Below, in pieces: positions 55,809-63,221 of a stretch of 64,000 nucleotides of DNA. The notes below the pieces were generated by a model. The model made no database searches. It was not told where the DNA came from and saw nothing but the letters and a program-made list of their open reading frames with translations. Positions within the stretch are counted from its first letter, which is position 1. Each line of letters opens with the position of its first letter. This DNA is from a bacterium (lineage in GTDB: Bacteria > Verrucomicrobiota > Verrucomicrobiia > Chthoniobacterales > UBA6821), in NCBI GenBank assembly GCA_021849805.1, contig JAJZSL010000002.1:207229-271228 (forward strand), given 5' to 3'. The position numbers and the translations under genes were made by a program.

Positions 55809-56251
55809 GGTTGTAGTGTTAGTAGAACTTGAAAAAAGCCAAGCGCAGCAGAGTTTTCTTGAAGAGAATTTTCATGACTGTTGAAGAGCTCATCTCGCTC
55901 TTTGAACTTTTTCTCTAAGTGGAATGCCAAACCACGCAAGGCAACCGCATAATCCTTCAGTGCTGAGGAAGAGACTGATTGTTGATCTAAGAGCTGATGA
56001 GCATCATGAAACTGTCCTCCCATGATTTTACAGTAAGAGAGACCAATACGTGCATAGGCTTCTGCAGGCTCTGCAAGCATGAGTTGTCCAAAAAGAGCAT
56101 GAGCTTCCCAAGGTAGAAAGTTAGTGGAGGCTGTAAAACCAAGCTCCATGAACATTTGACGATCTTCTCTACTTAGAAGGTCCTCCTCTGTTTCAGGCAA
56201 AGAGAAGTTTTTGTCATTGTGAGGAGTATGTTTTCTTTGAGTGGTACCCAT
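55805..56251 (-). CDS. TPR chaperone of the T3SS needle, SctG-like
   Basis: This 148-residue helical protein has TPR-like pairs: REDRQMFMELGFTASTNFLPWEAHALFGQLMLAEPAEAYARIGLSYCKIMGGQFHDAHQLLDQQ and SALKDYAVALRGLAFHLEKKF. Length and position (directly after the needle gene) match YscG/PscG, which holds the needle subunit in the cytoplasm. It is less like SycD than the other two TPR proteins here. The assignment to SctG is by context plus fold prediction. Confidence 0.65.
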   Translation of the reverse strand: MGTTQRKHTPHNDKNFSLPETEEDLLSREDRQMFMELGFTASTNFLPWEAHALFGQLMLAEPAEAYARIGLSYCKIMGGQFHDAHQLLDQQSVSSSALKDYAVALRGLAFHLEKKFKERDELFNSHENSLQENSAALGFFQVLLTLQP

Positions 56252-56303
56252 AACTCTTGGTTTAAATCTTCATCAAGTTAAATCGAACTTTTTTATTAAA
56301 AAT

Positions 56304-56627
56304 TTAAATATTTTGAATGATTGCTTTGAGTAGTGTTTCCCAAGAAGCGTACATAGCAGAAGTGGATTGAACAGCGTTTTCGTATTCACTCATGAGCAGC
56401 TGAACCTGTAGAAGAGCAGCAGGGTTACTAGCATCAATATTGAGTAGTGTAGCTTGAAGTGCTGTAAAGGTCGTTTGGATCTGAGGAAAGAGAGCAGCCC
56501 CAATAAAGTTAAGATTCAAACCATAGGTGCAAACAGCAGAGTTTGCTTTGGAAAGAGGATTAGTACCAGTGATTTCGATAGGAGTGCTAGGATTATAATA
56601 CTCAGGATTAGTCGGTAAATTGGCCAT
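56304..56627 (-). CDS. sctF: T3SS needle subunit SctF (with N-terminal extension)
   Basis: This 107-residue protein has a C-terminal 45 residues that fit the needle family: NPAALLQVQLLMSEYENAVQSTSAMYASWETLLKAIIQNI, with the N-P turn between two helices, S/N-x-x-x-x-[YF] in the middle and the I-I-Q-N-I end (compare MxiH and PscF). Normal needle subunits are about 80 residues. The extra N-terminal stretch is PEYYNPSTPIEITGTNPLSKA, shared with the tip-like protein. It is the first gene of the minus-strand T3SS operon and is followed by its likely TPR chaperone. Confidence 0.75.
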   Translation of the reverse strand: MANLPTNPEYYNPSTPIEITGTNPLSKANSAVCTYGLNLNFIGAALFPQIQTTFTALQATLLNIDASNPAALLQVQLLMSEYENAVQSTSAMYASWETLLKAIIQNI

Positions 56628-56861
56628 GGTAGTAGGAGAGTTAACGTAGGATCAGTACAAGTGTGACTGGTAGCACTGTAGTGTTGGTTTTGGAGTGGTT
56701 TATTTCTGGCGGCGTTGGGTTCTAAGTTTCTTGCTAGCATTGAAGAGGAGAAGAGAAGAAAAAAGTCTCTCTCAATTTCTTCTCATACTCAACACATCAA
56801 GTATTCTTATGACTCTGAAAGTCTCGAAGGAATCTACTTACTTTGAAAAAAATAACAAGCG

Positions 56862-57482
56862 TTAATGTCGCTGCAAAAAGGAATCGAGAAAAGTTTTTCT
56901 CTCCTGATTGCTTTTAGAGGTGAGGTGACAGAGAAAGTCACCTTCTTGCCACGGTTCTATAGCAAAGGGGTGAAGCTCTTGTGGGACTGCATTCAGAGCC
57001 CTTCTAGGAAGAATATGGAGCAAACTTCCAAATTCGCGAGCAGCTTCATGCAGGCTACTTTGATCCCAAAGAGGGTAGTTAGCCCAATGTATTTTTTGTG
57101 CTGCTGATTCTATCAGTGGTAGTGCCTTGGGAGTAAGGATCATTGCTGAGGAAGAAAAATCACGCAGAGAGGAATCAATACCCCAGTCTCTAGAGGCTGT
57201 TAAGCCATCAATGTAAGGAATTCTCTCCAGTGAAATGTCTAAGTTAGTCACCAAAGAATCAGCATCAATCCAGAACAAGCGATCGACAGTAGGTAAGTAG
57301 TCTAAGAGAAGACGCAATTTTCCCCAAGCGGGATATTCATTGGGGCGTTGTTCTAGAATAGGTGCTTTGTACTGGTAGCCATGCTTGTGCGCATAGTCAA
57401 TTTTTGTAGATGCCGTGATCGTGGCTACTTCTTCCATATTCTCCGTCCAGGCTGTTAGAACAAGAGTCTTCATGAGGAGCAT
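56862..57482 (-). CDS. GT34-like glycosyltransferase
   Basis: This is a 206-residue GT-A fold enzyme. It reads MKTLVLTAWTENMEEVATITASTKIDYAHKHGYQY, then YPAWGKLRLLLDYLPTVDRLFWIDADSLVTNLDISLE with the metal-binding DAD, and later WDQSSLHEAA. This is the pattern of galactosyltransferase GMA12/MNN10-like proteins. The start is ATG 57482 or the ATG three codons on (57473). It directly follows the methyltransferase gene in the same direction, so the three glycan genes form one operon between the two T3SS halves. Confidence 0.75.
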   Translation of the reverse strand: MLLMKTLVLTAWTENMEEVATITASTKIDYAHKHGYQYKAPILEQRPNEYPAWGKLRLLLDYLPTVDRLFWIDADSLVTNLDISLERIPYIDGLTASRDWGIDSSLRDFSSSAMILTPKALPLIESAAQKIHWANYPLWDQSSLHEAAREFGSLLHILPRRALNAVPQELHPFAIEPWQEGDFLCHLTSKSNQERKTFLDSFLQRH

Positions 57483-59144
57483 TTAAAATGAACTAATAAA
57501 CTGATGTTCAATCAGAGGATCTCCTAAAAAATAATCAATATTCTCTGAACGAAGCGCTAGATTGGCCAGAGGTTGATATTCTGGAGCAAGAGAGCTGACA
57601 ATCTCAGCACGAAATGGTTCTATGGGGTAATCGTGCCAGTAGAGAATATCAGCATTGAGATCTCGCAAAAGCCATAGAAGAGCATCAAGTGGTTCTTCCA
57701 GTCGATCATAGCCAACGAATTCTGCAGCTAAAAAACTAGCAAATTTTCCTGTGAATACAAAATGACCAAGCCTTAAGAAATTGAGGTGTAAGTTTTTTTT
57801 CCGAAGAGTATGCAAAATCTTAATAGCAGCACTCAAAATAATAAATTGTTCCTCCTTACTGAGCGGAAGAAGAGGCAGTCGAATCGGTGTTGCATGCATA
57901 TCAAGGATTAAGTGGTATCCAACTTCATCCTCACAGTAGCGATGCATGTTAGGGATTTCAGGAATGATGTTTTGGATAGAAGGCCATATTTTAGTTTCAC
58001 GATGATGAACGTACTCAGGATGTTGATCAACAACACGCTTCAGAAACGTTCGTGCAACTTGCTTCTTTCCTAATAAGTATCGTTTTGTGTTCAGTGTTGT
58101 TGAAGGAGTATTCCAGGGTAAATAAGCAGCATGATGATGGAGTGTTTCAAAACCTTGCCAGGTGGGATCATGAATACGCATATCAGTGCATTCGAAAAAT
58201 CTTCCAGCAAGAGAAACTGAGCGACGTTGAGCGGCGAAATAATAGTAGTGTGTTGTTCCCTCAAGATACTCTCCAACACACTGAAGATTGTAGAGAGCAC
58301 TAATGAGGTCTTCTCGGAGAAGTTGCTCATGGCTGCTGGTGAGGAGCAAAAACTGAGCACGACGCGCCAGTTCACTCAAAGCTGAAATCAAAGCAGGACC
58401 ATCCTGCTCAATCCATTGATTCCAGATACAACGATGAAACCAAATAGCATCAAAAGCTTCCGGTGGAAGCGTTGAAGCACTGTTGAGTTGGAAAAGACAA
58501 TGACTCCATCCAAGAGAAGGAGCACGATTGTGGATAGGAGAGACTTTTTCAAGATTTTTGGCCATGGCTAAGAGTGAACCTTGTTTTTCAATGGTTCCTA
58601 AACGTGCCATCCGTGAGAGCCGTAGGGCACTAAGACCAAATCCAGAGCCGATTTCAATGATGGAACTGACTCGTCGTGGAAAGAGAAGAGCACGTTCCCA
58701 AGCTTGAGTTGCCGCATAATGCTTAGGGATAATCCCAAGATGATGGGCTCGCTGGGAATTTTTTTCACCTTCAGGAACTCCCATCGCTTGAAGCCAGTTA
58801 GCGATAAAATCATCTCGATGAATAATGCCTAATCGGAAAAAAGCGTACCACCCTTGGCACTTTGCAATCAGCTGTTCGATTTGCTCCTCATAAGCTGCCC
58901 TATCCCTTGCTTCATGAGCTTTCTGTACGACAATGAACTGAGCGTCAATTTGATTGCAAGCAGCTTTTAGCTGAGCTGATAATGATTCGATCTCTTGCTT
59001 GGCCATAGGATCAACCCCAGGAGTTGTTTCAAGCCGATGAAGTAACTGACGTGTTTCAAGGAGTCTCTTTGCTGCTTCCTCTCTCATGCTTCGCCAGTTT
59101 TGAGACAACTCCTGGAGATTAACATTGTTTGTGTTTTGATTCAT
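57483..59144 (-). CDS. WbdD-like methyltransferase / degenerate kinase-fold fusion
   Basis: This 553-residue protein starts with a coiled-coil region (about 8-95). A SAM-dependent methyltransferase follows (motif I IIEIGSGFGLSALRLSRMA, near 163). Residues about 310-510 resemble the kinase domain of WbdD, the O-antigen chain terminator: TKRYLLGKKQVARTFLKR, HHRETKIWPSIQN, LILDMHATPIRL and LHTLRKKNLHLNFLRLGHFVF. The catalytic loop, where WbdD has HDDVRPWN, has no Asp here (HLNFLRLGHF), so the kinase part may be inactive. It overlaps the upstream GT-B-like gene by 4 bases (ATGA). A role in capping or methylating a surface or secreted glycan is likely. Confidence 0.65.
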   Translation of the reverse strand: MNQNTNNVNLQELSQNWRSMREEAAKRLLETRQLLHRLETTPGVDPMAKQEIESLSAQLKAACNQIDAQFIVVQKAHEARDRAAYEEQIEQLIAKCQGWYAFFRLGIIHRDDFIANWLQAMGVPEGEKNSQRAHHLGIIPKHYAATQAWERALLFPRRVSSIIEIGSGFGLSALRLSRMARLGTIEKQGSLLAMAKNLEKVSPIHNRAPSLGWSHCLFQLNSASTLPPEAFDAIWFHRCIWNQWIEQDGPALISALSELARRAQFLLLTSSHEQLLREDLISALYNLQCVGEYLEGTTHYYYFAAQRRSVSLAGRFFECTDMRIHDPTWQGFETLHHHAAYLPWNTPSTTLNTKRYLLGKKQVARTFLKRVVDQHPEYVHHRETKIWPSIQNIIPEIPNMHRYCEDEVGYHLILDMHATPIRLPLLPLSKEEQFIILSAAIKILHTLRKKNLHLNFLRLGHFVFTGKFASFLAAEFVGYDRLEEPLDALLWLLRDLNADILYWHDYPIEPFRAEIVSSLAPEYQPLANLALRSENIDYFLGDPLIEHQFISSF

Positions 59145-60043
59145 GGAGAGGAATGAAGTTGTTGCTCTTGGAGAAGTTGGAGTAAAAATGTTTCACGGCA
59201 AAATTGGCGCACTGGAAGGGTAGACCACGTTGGCTGGCTTCCTAGAATAGTAATTTTCTTATTGAACGCTCTAGCTACCGGAACATAAGCAGAATCTAGG
59301 GAAACTAAAAAATCAAACTCATCAGAGGCGAGAAGCTGTGCTATAGGTAAGGAGGGGCATGTTGCTCCCAGCTGCTTCATAAAGCGTAGCTCAGAATGAT
59401 CCATAGGAAGAGGAGAGCTGTAGAAGAAGTTGGGAGAAGCTTTCAGTATTTCTAAAATAGAATCATGATACGTTGCAAAATTAACAAGGGAGCCGCTCTG
59501 TTTTCGCTCTGGTTGCATGATACTTGTTCCCAGAAATAAAATGGAAGCATCACTGCGTCCTTTGTTGAGTAAAAAGCGATTAGCTAGCCACCAAGCGCGT
59601 TCACCAGGAGATTTGTTTTTACCCCAAAAATTTTGTTGGTAAGAATTTTTTAAGTTAGGTAGTGCAACTAAGTAATCATCCTTAAGTTGAAAGTTAGCAC
59701 GCACTAGAACCATGTTTCCAAAAGGAGCACAGGGAACAGAGCGAAGGATCATTGTTTTTATTCCTAGAGAAGTAAAAAGTGCTTCTGCTCCTGGTGGAAG
59801 ATCCACGCTGATAATAAGGTCATAACTTTGTAAAGAAGAAGGAGTCTCTCTAAAATATTTTTCTAGGGAGGAAGGTTCTCTTGCCCAGCTAACAAGATGA
59901 TGCGTTGATGCTGATTTTAAAAAATACTCTACAGGGAAGCCAGTGACTTGGAGTTGATCCCAAATAAGGCGCAGGAGATTTTCAGAGCGAGTCCGCTCAG
60001 GAGAGTGAGGAGCATCAATATCAAGGGTAAGAAGAATCTTCAT
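59141..60043 (-). CDS. GT-B-like glycosyltransferase (putative)
   Basis: This 300-residue protein starts MKILLTLDIDAPHSPERTRSENLLRLIWDQL. It has LIISVDLPPGAEALFTSLGIKTMILRS, a linker, SILFLGTSIMQPERKQSG, and a C-terminal LLASDEFDFLVSLDSAYVPVARAFNKKITILGSQPTWSTLP. The last string is the donor-binding end of a GT9- or GT-B-like fold (D-S-A-x-x-P-x-A). Overall similarity is weak. It is the first of three coupled glycan genes, divergent from the small gene at 60083. Confidence 0.55.
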   Translation of the reverse strand: MKILLTLDIDAPHSPERTRSENLLRLIWDQLQVTGFPVEYFLKSASTHHLVSWAREPSSLEKYFRETPSSLQSYDLIISVDLPPGAEALFTSLGIKTMILRSVPCAPFGNMVLVRANFQLKDDYLVALPNLKNSYQQNFWGKNKSPGERAWWLANRFLLNKGRSDASILFLGTSIMQPERKQSGSLVNFATYHDSILEILKASPNFFYSSPLPMDHSELRFMKQLGATCPSLPIAQLLASDEFDFLVSLDSAYVPVARAFNKKITILGSQPTWSTLPVRQFCRETFLLQLLQEQQLHSSP

Positions 60044-60082
60044 TTTTAGTTCACGGAGAGAGGACTCTTATGTTAAGAGGAG

Positions 60083-60415
60083 ATGATGAGTGTAACATTG
60101 CAGCAAAATGAGAGTGAATTAAAAATTCTATGGTCCTTGGAGCATCAAGCTGCAGAGGATGTCGCCGGGTTTTTAAAAATTGCCAATTTAAAAAGAGAGA
60201 GTTCCTTGGAGCAGTGCTCTTTTTATTTCCTTGGAGAAAAAGAAATTTCCACGTTTTTATGGCGAGCACTTCTTGAGTCACTAAAAGTGATCCTGGATCG
60301 AAAAATAAAAATGCGTTTTATCGTCAATAGCAAAACCATGGAAGCCATTCTTAGAAAACTTGGTTTTTCCCTGTTAGGAGAAGTGCTCTTGGAAGTGGAG
60401 AGTCCTCTAAAATGA
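60083..60415 (+). CDS. Small protein, possibly STAS-like
   Basis: This is a 110-residue soluble protein. The C-terminal half (STFLWRALLESLKVILDRKIKMRFIVNSKTMEAILRKLGFSLLGEVLLEVE) follows the helix-strand-helix pattern of STAS domains, where a x-V-N-x-x-x-x-x-x-x-L-x-x-x-G-F/L motif is common. The N-terminal half is less clear. It starts 40 bases from the divergent glycan operon and ends 56 bases before a convergent gene, so the layout supports a real gene. The function is not established. Confidence 0.5.
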   Translation: MMSVTLQQNESELKILWSLEHQAAEDVAGFLKIANLKRESSLEQCSFYFLGEKEISTFLWRALLESLKVILDRKIKMRFIVNSKTMEAILRKLGFSLLGEVLLEVESPLK

Positions 60416-60470
60416 AGGAGTGATTCTACAAGGATCAAAGAATCTTCCGTAGGAGAGAAGCAAGCAGTAA

Positions 60471-60899
60471 TCAATGTTTCCAAGAAGCTCTGAAAATAAG
60501 GAGAAGGGCTTCTTTGCTCTGGAGCTGATGGCTTGGAGCGACTGTTCTTAAAAACTGGTGATTAGGTCGTTTGGGAATGGTATGAACAGAATAGGAACCA
60601 GCATGGGTGGGATGTATGGAAACGAGTTCATATCCCTCTTTTTCTTCTCGACTGAGGATGGACTCAAGCTCTTGACACAAGAGATCATAATCTACACTAG
60701 GCCCTGGCTTCTCTAAGCTCCGCTTCTTGAGTGAGAAGTGAGGAAGCTTTATTTTCCAGTAATTGACCCAAGCAATATGTAGGTAAGAGCATTCTACTCT
60801 CTCACGTGGATAGGGGAGGGAGAGTACGCGCCAGGTTGAAAGTGAAGATGAAGTTTGCTTGCTTGGATCCTTGGAGTCACTTACGGTTATTTTTTTCAT
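60471..60899 (-). CDS. DUF4177-like hypothetical protein
   Basis: This is a 142-residue basic soluble protein. The C-terminal part (YDLLCQELESILSREEKEGYELVSIHPT ... ALLLIFRASWKH) has the pattern of DUF4177 proteins, where a helix and G-[WY]-E-L-V are followed by a LLIF strand. The N-terminal 60 residues are extra. Its ATG overlaps the sctJ ATG on the other strand (TCATGA at 60896-60901), so the two genes start back to back with no gap. Either the start of this gene is further in, or the two promoters lie in each other's coding DNA. Confidence 0.5.
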   Translation of the reverse strand: MKKITVSDSKDPSKQTSSSLSTWRVLSLPYPRERVECSYLHIAWVNYWKIKLPHFSLKKRSLEKPGPSVDYDLLCQELESILSREEKEGYELVSIHPTHAGSYSVHTIPKRPNHQFLRTVAPSHQLQSKEALLLIFRASWKH

Positions 60900-61821
60900 G
60901 AAAAAAACTTATTTTAAGTTAGTCAACAAGCTCAAGCAATCGCTATTCCAAGAGAAACCTTTTTTCAAGTATCTTCTGCTTTTGCTCAGCTGTTTGATGC
61001 TTCTGGGGTGTGGCCCTGAAGTTTTATATTCTAATTTATCAGAGTCTGATGCCAATACCATGATGGGGCTCCTGCTGGTACGCAATATCCAGGCGGTTAA
61101 GACAGCTCAAAAAGAAAATCTCTTCTCCATTTCAGTACCACGGCAGCAATTTGCTGCAGCTACTGATTTATTAAAATGGTATGGCATTCCTTCAGAAAAA
61201 TTTTCTGGCATTGGTGAAGTTTTTAAAAAAACAGGTATTGTTTCCTCTCCCAGTGAAGAGAAAATTCGCTTTATGTATGCGCTCAGCCAGCAAATTTCTG
61301 AGACACTGAGTCATATTGATGGTGTTTTGATTGCACGAGTTTCTCTAGTGTTGCCTAAAAATGATCCTTATACCGAAACATTAACTCCTTCTTCTGCTTC
61401 TGTTTTCTTGAAGTTTCGCCCTGGCAGTGTCCCCCCAACACTCATTCCACAAATCAAAACGTTAGTCATGAAAAGTGTCGAAGGCCTCAATTATGACAAT
61501 GTTTCTGTCGTTATTGTTCAATCAGAGAGTATCGATTACTATTATCCTCTGAGCTTGCAACAAGAGGTTTCCTTCTTCGGCATTAAAATTCCTAAATCAT
61601 CACTCTGGAATTTTTGGCTTGTGATTCTAGCCTTTGTGCTTATGAGCATTGCTCTGGTGGTAGCACTTATTTTTGGAAAACAAGTCATCGTGGAATTTTT
61701 TAACAAACGATCTCAAGCAAGTAATCAACCCGAAAAAATAACCTATTCTCAAACAGCTCCACCAGCTTCTAGCTCTACATCACTTCCATCATCAATTCCT
61801 CAAGGAGGAGAAGAGGCATGA
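60898..61821 (+). CDS. sctJ: T3SS inner-membrane ring lipoprotein SctJ
   Basis: This 307-residue lipoprotein forms the inner-membrane ring. The signal peptide ends in LMLLGC, with Cys38 lipidated. The two ring-building modules read EVLYSNLSESDANTMMGLLLVRNIQAVKTAQKENLFSISV and MYALSQQISETLSHIDGVLIARVSLVLPKNDPYTE (YscJ/FliF pattern). A C-terminal membrane helix (about 240-263) is followed by a Ser/Pro-rich cytoplasmic tail. The frame is open from 60859, but the ATG at 60898 gives the normal signal peptide. The stop overlaps the sctK start by ATGA. Confidence 0.94.
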   Translation: MKKTYFKLVNKLKQSLFQEKPFFKYLLLLLSCLMLLGCGPEVLYSNLSESDANTMMGLLLVRNIQAVKTAQKENLFSISVPRQQFAAATDLLKWYGIPSEKFSGIGEVFKKTGIVSSPSEEKIRFMYALSQQISETLSHIDGVLIARVSLVLPKNDPYTETLTPSSASVFLKFRPGSVPPTLIPQIKTLVMKSVEGLNYDNVSVVIVQSESIDYYYPLSLQQEVSFFGIKIPKSSLWNFWLVILAFVLMSIALVVALIFGKQVIVEFFNKRSQASNQPEKITYSQTAPPASSSTSLPSSIPQGGEEA

Positions 61822-62495
61822 GTTTCTGGAGTGATGAAGTATTAACCTCTTGGATGAAGGGTGCTCCTGAAGCCTCTTTGCTAGAAGAGTGGCTCTCTTG
61901 GAATATTTCTCCACTGCAGCACGCTTCCAAGGCGACCCTCTCTTCCCTTTTTCCAATCTCTCTTCAGCCTTTATTCCTCAGTGATGATCGAGTCAAAGCT
62001 TATATCAATAGAAAACTACGTGCTCGATTGTTATGGAGCTCAACGGTCACTTGGACTCCTGAGGATCGACTTTGGGAGATTGCTATGATTGCTCCTGAGC
62101 GTTTTGAGAAATTAGCACTTTTGGGAGCCTCCTTTTCTATGAAAAGTGAAATTGCAAAGCTCATTGATGGTACTACTGTCCGAAAATTACGTTCACGATT
62201 AGGAGATGATGCTTTCCAATTTGTTCTCTTAGGTGCTGGTGGAGAAAAATATTTTTTGGAGTCACTTCACCATGCTTTTTTAAACAGTAGTGACATTACT
62301 GAAGCCATTGTAGAGGGAGCTCGGATACTTGTAGAACAGGCTTTTTCTTCTAAAGAACGGGGAACTCAAGAAAGGATTGCTACCAAATTTCCAGGTTGCT
62401 TTGCTCAAGGATATCAGGATGCTCCACTGCCATGGTCCCTAAAAGCAGAAGAAGTCATCTATCAACTTTGGAAGGAGGTTGGAGCGTGGCTCTAA
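61818..62495 (+). CDS. sctK: T3SS sorting-platform protein SctK
   Basis: This 225-residue protein lies between sctJ and sctL, the fixed place of sctK. The middle section PERFEKLALLGASFSMKSEIAKLIDGTTVRKLRSRLGDDAFQFVLLG matches the SctK core (helices with L-G-A, then I-D-G-x-x-V-R-x-L-R-x-x-L-G). SctK links the cytoplasmic SctQ pods to the SctD ring. It is coupled to sctJ by ATGA, and its last 10 bases overlap the GTG start of sctL. Confidence 0.82.
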   Translation: MSFWSDEVLTSWMKGAPEASLLEEWLSWNISPLQHASKATLSSLFPISLQPLFLSDDRVKAYINRKLRARLLWSSTVTWTPEDRLWEIAMIAPERFEKLALLGASFSMKSEIAKLIDGTTVRKLRSRLGDDAFQFVLLGAGGEKYFLESLHHAFLNSSDITEAIVEGARILVEQAFSSKERGTQERIATKFPGCFAQGYQDAPLPWSLKAEEVIYQLWKEVGAWL

Positions 62496-63112
62496 GTTCT
62501 TTGTTATTGCAATGGGATCGTGATCTACCAAGCTATTTACAGCGTGGTCCTCTTCTTGCACAAGAAGAAGTAGCCCTTTGTACACAAGCAGTTGATCTTT
62601 TAGAAAAAGCACGAGCACGCTGCTCCGCTCTTGCAGAGGATGCTCAACGAGAATTTGAACATCAGAAAAAAAGAGGCTATGATGATGGAATCAAGCAGGG
62701 GCAAGCTGCTGCTGCTCTCCATCATATTAAAACGGTGTTGGCTACTCTCGACTATTACGATCAATCACAACAACAATTGGTCACTATAGTGATGAATTGT
62801 CTTCGACGCCTCATCATCGATCTCCCTGCTGAAGAACGATTCTATCAGCTCATCGGCAAAGCTCTTGAAGAGTTAAAACAACAACCTCGTATCGTACTTC
62901 AAATTCATCCTCGTGATCGGCAAGCAGTAGAGGCCGCACTTCCAAAACTTCAAGCACTCATGCCAATTGGCTCTAAAATCGAGGTGAGAACGCGTGAGGA
63001 ATTAGTACCTAACTCCTGCATTTTAGAATCTCCTTTGGGTCTTGTTGATGCATCGCTTGAAAGTCAGCTAATGATTTTGGAACGCTCGTTGTTAGAAGCT
63101 TCTGGGCAATGA
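62486..63112 (+). CDS. sctL: T3SS stator protein SctL
   Basis: This 208-residue protein is the stator of the ATPase (FliH/YscL family). An N-terminal coiled coil (QAVDLLEKARARCSALAEDAQREFEHQKKRGYDDGIKQGQAAAA, with the G-x-x-x-G-like helix) is followed by the globular tail (LRRLIIDLPAEERFYQLIGKALEELKQQPRIVLQIHP ... CILESPLGLVDASLESQLMILE). The frame is open from 62396, but the GTG at 62486 is the better start. It stands 8 bases after AAGGAGG and removes an unrelated 30-residue head that overlaps sctK. Confidence 0.9.
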   Translation: MALSSLLLQWDRDLPSYLQRGPLLAQEEVALCTQAVDLLEKARARCSALAEDAQREFEHQKKRGYDDGIKQGQAAAALHHIKTVLATLDYYDQSQQQLVTIVMNCLRRLIIDLPAEERFYQLIGKALEELKQQPRIVLQIHPRDRQAVEAALPKLQALMPIGSKIEVRTREELVPNSCILESPLGLVDASLESQLMILERSLLEASGQ

Positions 63113-63221
63113 ACCGTGCTTCTACCTTGGAGAAAAAAGGAGAGAAAAATACTTTTTAAGAAAGTAGTGATTTGAAAATACCACTCAGAAACGTCAATAA
63201 AACTTTCCTTAGCTTGAAACC

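Noticed and set aside
60051-60483. Minus-strand frames (60051-60281 and 60223-60483) opposite the STAS-like gene
   Set aside because: They overlap each other and the plus-strand gene, which has the better-formed protein and fits the spacing to both neighbours.
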